Source of the DNA: an uncultured Eubacteriales bacterium
GTDB taxonomy: Bacteria > Bacillota > Clostridia > Lachnospirales > Lachnospiraceae
Length of the DNA stretch: 64,000 nt
NCBI GenBank assembly: GCA_900545225.1
Contig: UQXZ01000001.1
Location: 124,001-188,000 of the forward strand
Direction of reading: 5' to 3'
This document shows positions 62,166 to 64,000 of this stretch, piece after piece. Each line of letters starts with the position of its first letter. The stretch's first letter is position 1. The translations under genes were made by a program, and so were the position numbers. Under the pieces are notes generated by a model. It worked only from the letters and a program-made list of their open reading frames with translations, was not told the DNA's origin and did not search any database.

Positions 62166-62741
62166 TTACCATCCAATAAGAGGCTGTAAATATCCATAAG
62201 CGATTCCTGCCGCTGCAGATATTCCTATTATTATAATCGGGTGAACCTTCTTTAACGCCAGTATCAGCATTGATACAAATATTATAACAGAAGTTATAAA
62301 TGCAAATGTCCCCATAACCTCCAGTTTAATTCCTGTAGGGAAAAATACTGTTATGCCCGTTGATAATACAGCTGTTGCAATAAAGCCGATAACTGCAGGT
62401 TTTAAGCCACTCATGGCACCCTGTACATATTTATTTGTTTTAAATTTATCATAAAGTTTTGCAACTATCAGAATAATTATAAACGAAGGCAAAACTACAC
62501 CTAAGGTTGCAAGTACAGATCCGAATATTCCTCCTGCTTCCATACCTACATATGTTGATACATTTATTGCAAATGGTCCGGGTGTACTCTCACTAACTGC
62601 AATAAAGTTAAGTATCTGGTCATCATCCATCCAGTTATTTTCTATAATGCTCGCCCTTATGAGCGGAAGCATTGCGTAACCGCCTCCGAATGTAAATGCT
62701 CCAATCTTAAGGAATGTAAAAAATAAGTTAATATATATCAT
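62166..62741 (-). CDS. CHR-family (chromate transporter-like) half protein 2
   Basis: The 191-residue protein has about five or six transmembrane helices with the CHR motifs FLKIGAFTFGGGYAMLPLI and FIAVSESTPGPFAINVSTYVG. It is one of two short CHR proteins encoded side by side (62764-63363), which pair as an antiparallel unit equivalent to the two halves of long ChrA. Chromate export is the named activity; the natural substrate in gut anaerobes is unknown. Confidence 0.88.
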   Translation of the reverse strand: MIYINLFFTFLKIGAFTFGGGYAMLPLIRASIIENNWMDDDQILNFIAVSESTPGPFAINVSTYVGMEAGGIFGSVLATLGVVLPSFIIILIVAKLYDKFKTNKYVQGAMSGLKPAVIGFIATAVLSTGITVFFPTGIKLEVMGTFAFITSVIIFVSMLILALKKVHPIIIIGISAAAGIAYGYLQPLIGW

Positions 62742-62763
62742 AATTCATCTCTGTTTCTAAACA

Positions 62764-63363
62764 TTACTGTAATTTATCCTTCACGGCTTTTCCGGCTATT
62801 ATTGAATAAATAATTCCCGCTGCCGCACATGCTATTGTCATGTAAATTACATTTATATTGAAAAATGCCACCGCAACAAATGCCGCTGCCATAATTACAT
62901 ACGAAAATACATTTTTAGGGCATGATTTATACATTGAAACAAGTCCTTTTATAATCAGTGCAAGTACACCTGCTCTAATTCCCCAGAAAGCATATTTTAC
63001 AATTTCAATGTCTTCAAACTGTCTGAGTACAAATGATAGTCCTACGATTATTCCAAACGATGGCAATACAACTCCTAATGTTGCACAAAATGCACCAAAT
63101 ACTCCTGCGGTCCGATACCCCACAAATGTTGACGTGTTCAGAGAAATTGGACCCGGTGTACTTTCCGCTATGGCCACCACGTCCAGAATATCCTCATCAG
63201 ATATCCATTTCTTTTTCGTTACGGTTTCTTCCTGAATGATAGGAATCATGGCGTAACCGCCTCCGAATGTGAAGGCTCCTATTTTAAAAAATGTAATAAA
63301 CAATTCCCAAAATATATTTTTCTTTTTTGGGTTTATTACATCATTTTCTGTATCTTTTTCCAT
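62764..63363 (-). CDS. CHR-family (chromate transporter-like) half protein 1
   Basis: The protein of about 199 residues has the matching CHR motifs FFKIGAFTFGGGYAMIPII and VAIAESTPGPISLNTSTFVG. It starts at ATG 63363 with AAGAAGG 6 bases upstream; the frame extends 19 codons without a better signal. The next CHR half gene starts 22 bases after its stop, so the pair is almost certainly co-expressed. Confidence 0.88.
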   Translation of the reverse strand: MEKDTENDVINPKKKNIFWELFITFFKIGAFTFGGGYAMIPIIQEETVTKKKWISDEDILDVVAIAESTPGPISLNTSTFVGYRTAGVFGAFCATLGVVLPSFGIIVGLSFVLRQFEDIEIVKYAFWGIRAGVLALIIKGLVSMYKSCPKNVFSYVIMAAAFVAVAFFNINVIYMTIACAAAGIIYSIIAGKAVKDKLQ

Positions 63364-63464
63364 ATAAACCTTCTTTAAATTATTGAATCCAAGTTGTTTA
63401 ATTCTACTTATATAATCCAAGCTATTAAATTTCAGCTATATATTTTCTGCATATTTACAGGTAA

Positions 63465-64000
63465 TTATCCATTCTTTTCTATAAAAGAAGTAATTGTTTT
63501 GTAAACGTCCTCGTTATTACGCTCATTTAAGATTTCATGTCTCATATTTTCAAATGTTTTTCTTTTTACATTTTCAAATCCCGCCTTGCGTAAGAAATAA
63601 ACTGAAGCGTCACTGCCTCTCTTACCGCCAATACAAGGATCATCCGCTCCACCAATACATAATATTGGAAGAGTTGCATTTACATTTATATAGCGCTTAG
63701 GATCTCTCATATTTTTTACGAGTCTGAATAAATCGTTGAATGCTGAAACAGTAAAACCATTTCCGCAATATGGATCATTTATGTAATTATCCACATTTTC
63801 CTCATTGGCGCTTAACCAGTCCACATCTGTTCTTGGATTTTCGATTCTGTTGTTAAATGCACCTACTGACATTTTCTCAAGCATTGGAGAATATGCTTTT
63901 GCACCCTTAATTTTTCTTAATATGTTGGAAATCACAATTCCCATTGATGATTCTTTTACGGGCGCAGGATAACCTGAAAGAATAATACTTTTATAGTTAA
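63465..64000 (-). CDS. Lysophospholipase-like alpha/beta hydrolase, N-terminus cut by window edge
   Basis: The frame is open from the window edge to the stop at 63465 (about 177 residues seen). It reads IILSGYPAPVKESSMGIVIS, then DWLSANEENVDNYINDPYCG, then ILCIGGADDPCIGGKRG with a probable catalytic Asp, and a late His in MRHEIL. This is the C-terminal half of a serine aminopeptidase S33 / monoacylglycerol lipase-like hydrolase; the nucleophile Ser elbow lies outside the window. An ATG at 63944 is internal, not the start. Confidence 0.85.
   Translation of the reverse strand, partial: NYKSIILSGYPAPVKESSMGIVISNILRKIKGAKAYSPMLEKMSVGAFNNRIENPRTDVDWLSANEENVDNYINDPYCGNGFTVSAFNDLFRLVKNMRDPKRYINVNATLPILCIGGADDPCIGGKRGSDASVYFLRKAGFENVKRKTFENMRHEILNERNNEDVYKTITSFIEKNG

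Overview
The window is about 64 kb of a low-GC Gram-positive chromosome. Gene content, gene order and codon use fit a member of the Lachnospiraceae (Clostridia), possibly a Lachnospira/Eubacterium-type gut anaerobe. Supporting signs are an HrcA/CIRCE heat-shock operon, a class III fructose-bisphosphatase, a yloU-yloV pair, DUF368 and AGCS transporters, strong AGGAGG-type ribosome binding sites, and T-rich terminators. Species assignment is inference. Almost every gene lies on the minus strand.

From left to right: 1-2.2 kb holds phoH-ybeY-flavoprotein (rRNA maturation). 2.4-12.9 kb holds an aminoacyl-tRNA synthetase and nucleotide cluster (ileS-fbp-apt-membrane MutS ATPase-alaS, then rpsU). 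13.3-16.6 kb is an SPFH / zinc-ribbon / TPM trio resembling ydjI-ydjG-ydjH. 16.7-21.9 kb is the heat-shock operon hrcA-grpE-dnaK-dnaJ with a readable promoter and CIRCE. 21.9-27.9 kb holds icd, purL and a HAD phosphatase. 28.0-29.4 kb is a plus-strand pocket: tRNA-Thr, a mobile-element relic and a frameshifted membrane protein. 29.4-36 kb holds holA, mscL with a zinc-ribbon tail, folD, a cyclodeaminase, and gltX-glnA. 36-39.7 kb holds a plus-strand hydrolase, tRNA-Leu, trmB (minus) and a D,D-carboxypeptidase. 39.7-43.8 kb holds two AGCS symporter paralogs around a DUF1275 protein. 43.8-52.1 kb holds recG, yloV, yloU, rpmB, htrA and a phosphohexomutase.

The accessory part is 52.1-57.8 kb, a decayed prophage-like island between the phosphohexomutase gene and DUF368. 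It has a tyrosine integrase with an in-frame stop, a broken hicA beside an intact hicB, and small ribbon-helix-helix and HicB-like genes. It also has the 3' end of a phage minor head protein whose C-terminus looks like a type 50 polymorphic toxin domain. Downstream of that is a run of repeated modules: a conserved YjcQ-like N-terminus, sometimes fused to the tail of a different phage-head nuclease-like domain, alternating with small acidic proteins that are paralogs of each other. The layout recalls the orphan toxin/immunity cassettes of CDI and Rhs loci and is the most interesting part of the window. An exact 18-bp direct repeat brackets the island and may be its attL/attR.

The remaining right end holds a DUF368 flippase candidate, an orphan 3-hydroxyacyl-CoA dehydrogenase, a lipoprotein-type beta-carbonic anhydrase, pfkA, a split CHR transporter and a partial lysophospholipase-like hydrolase.
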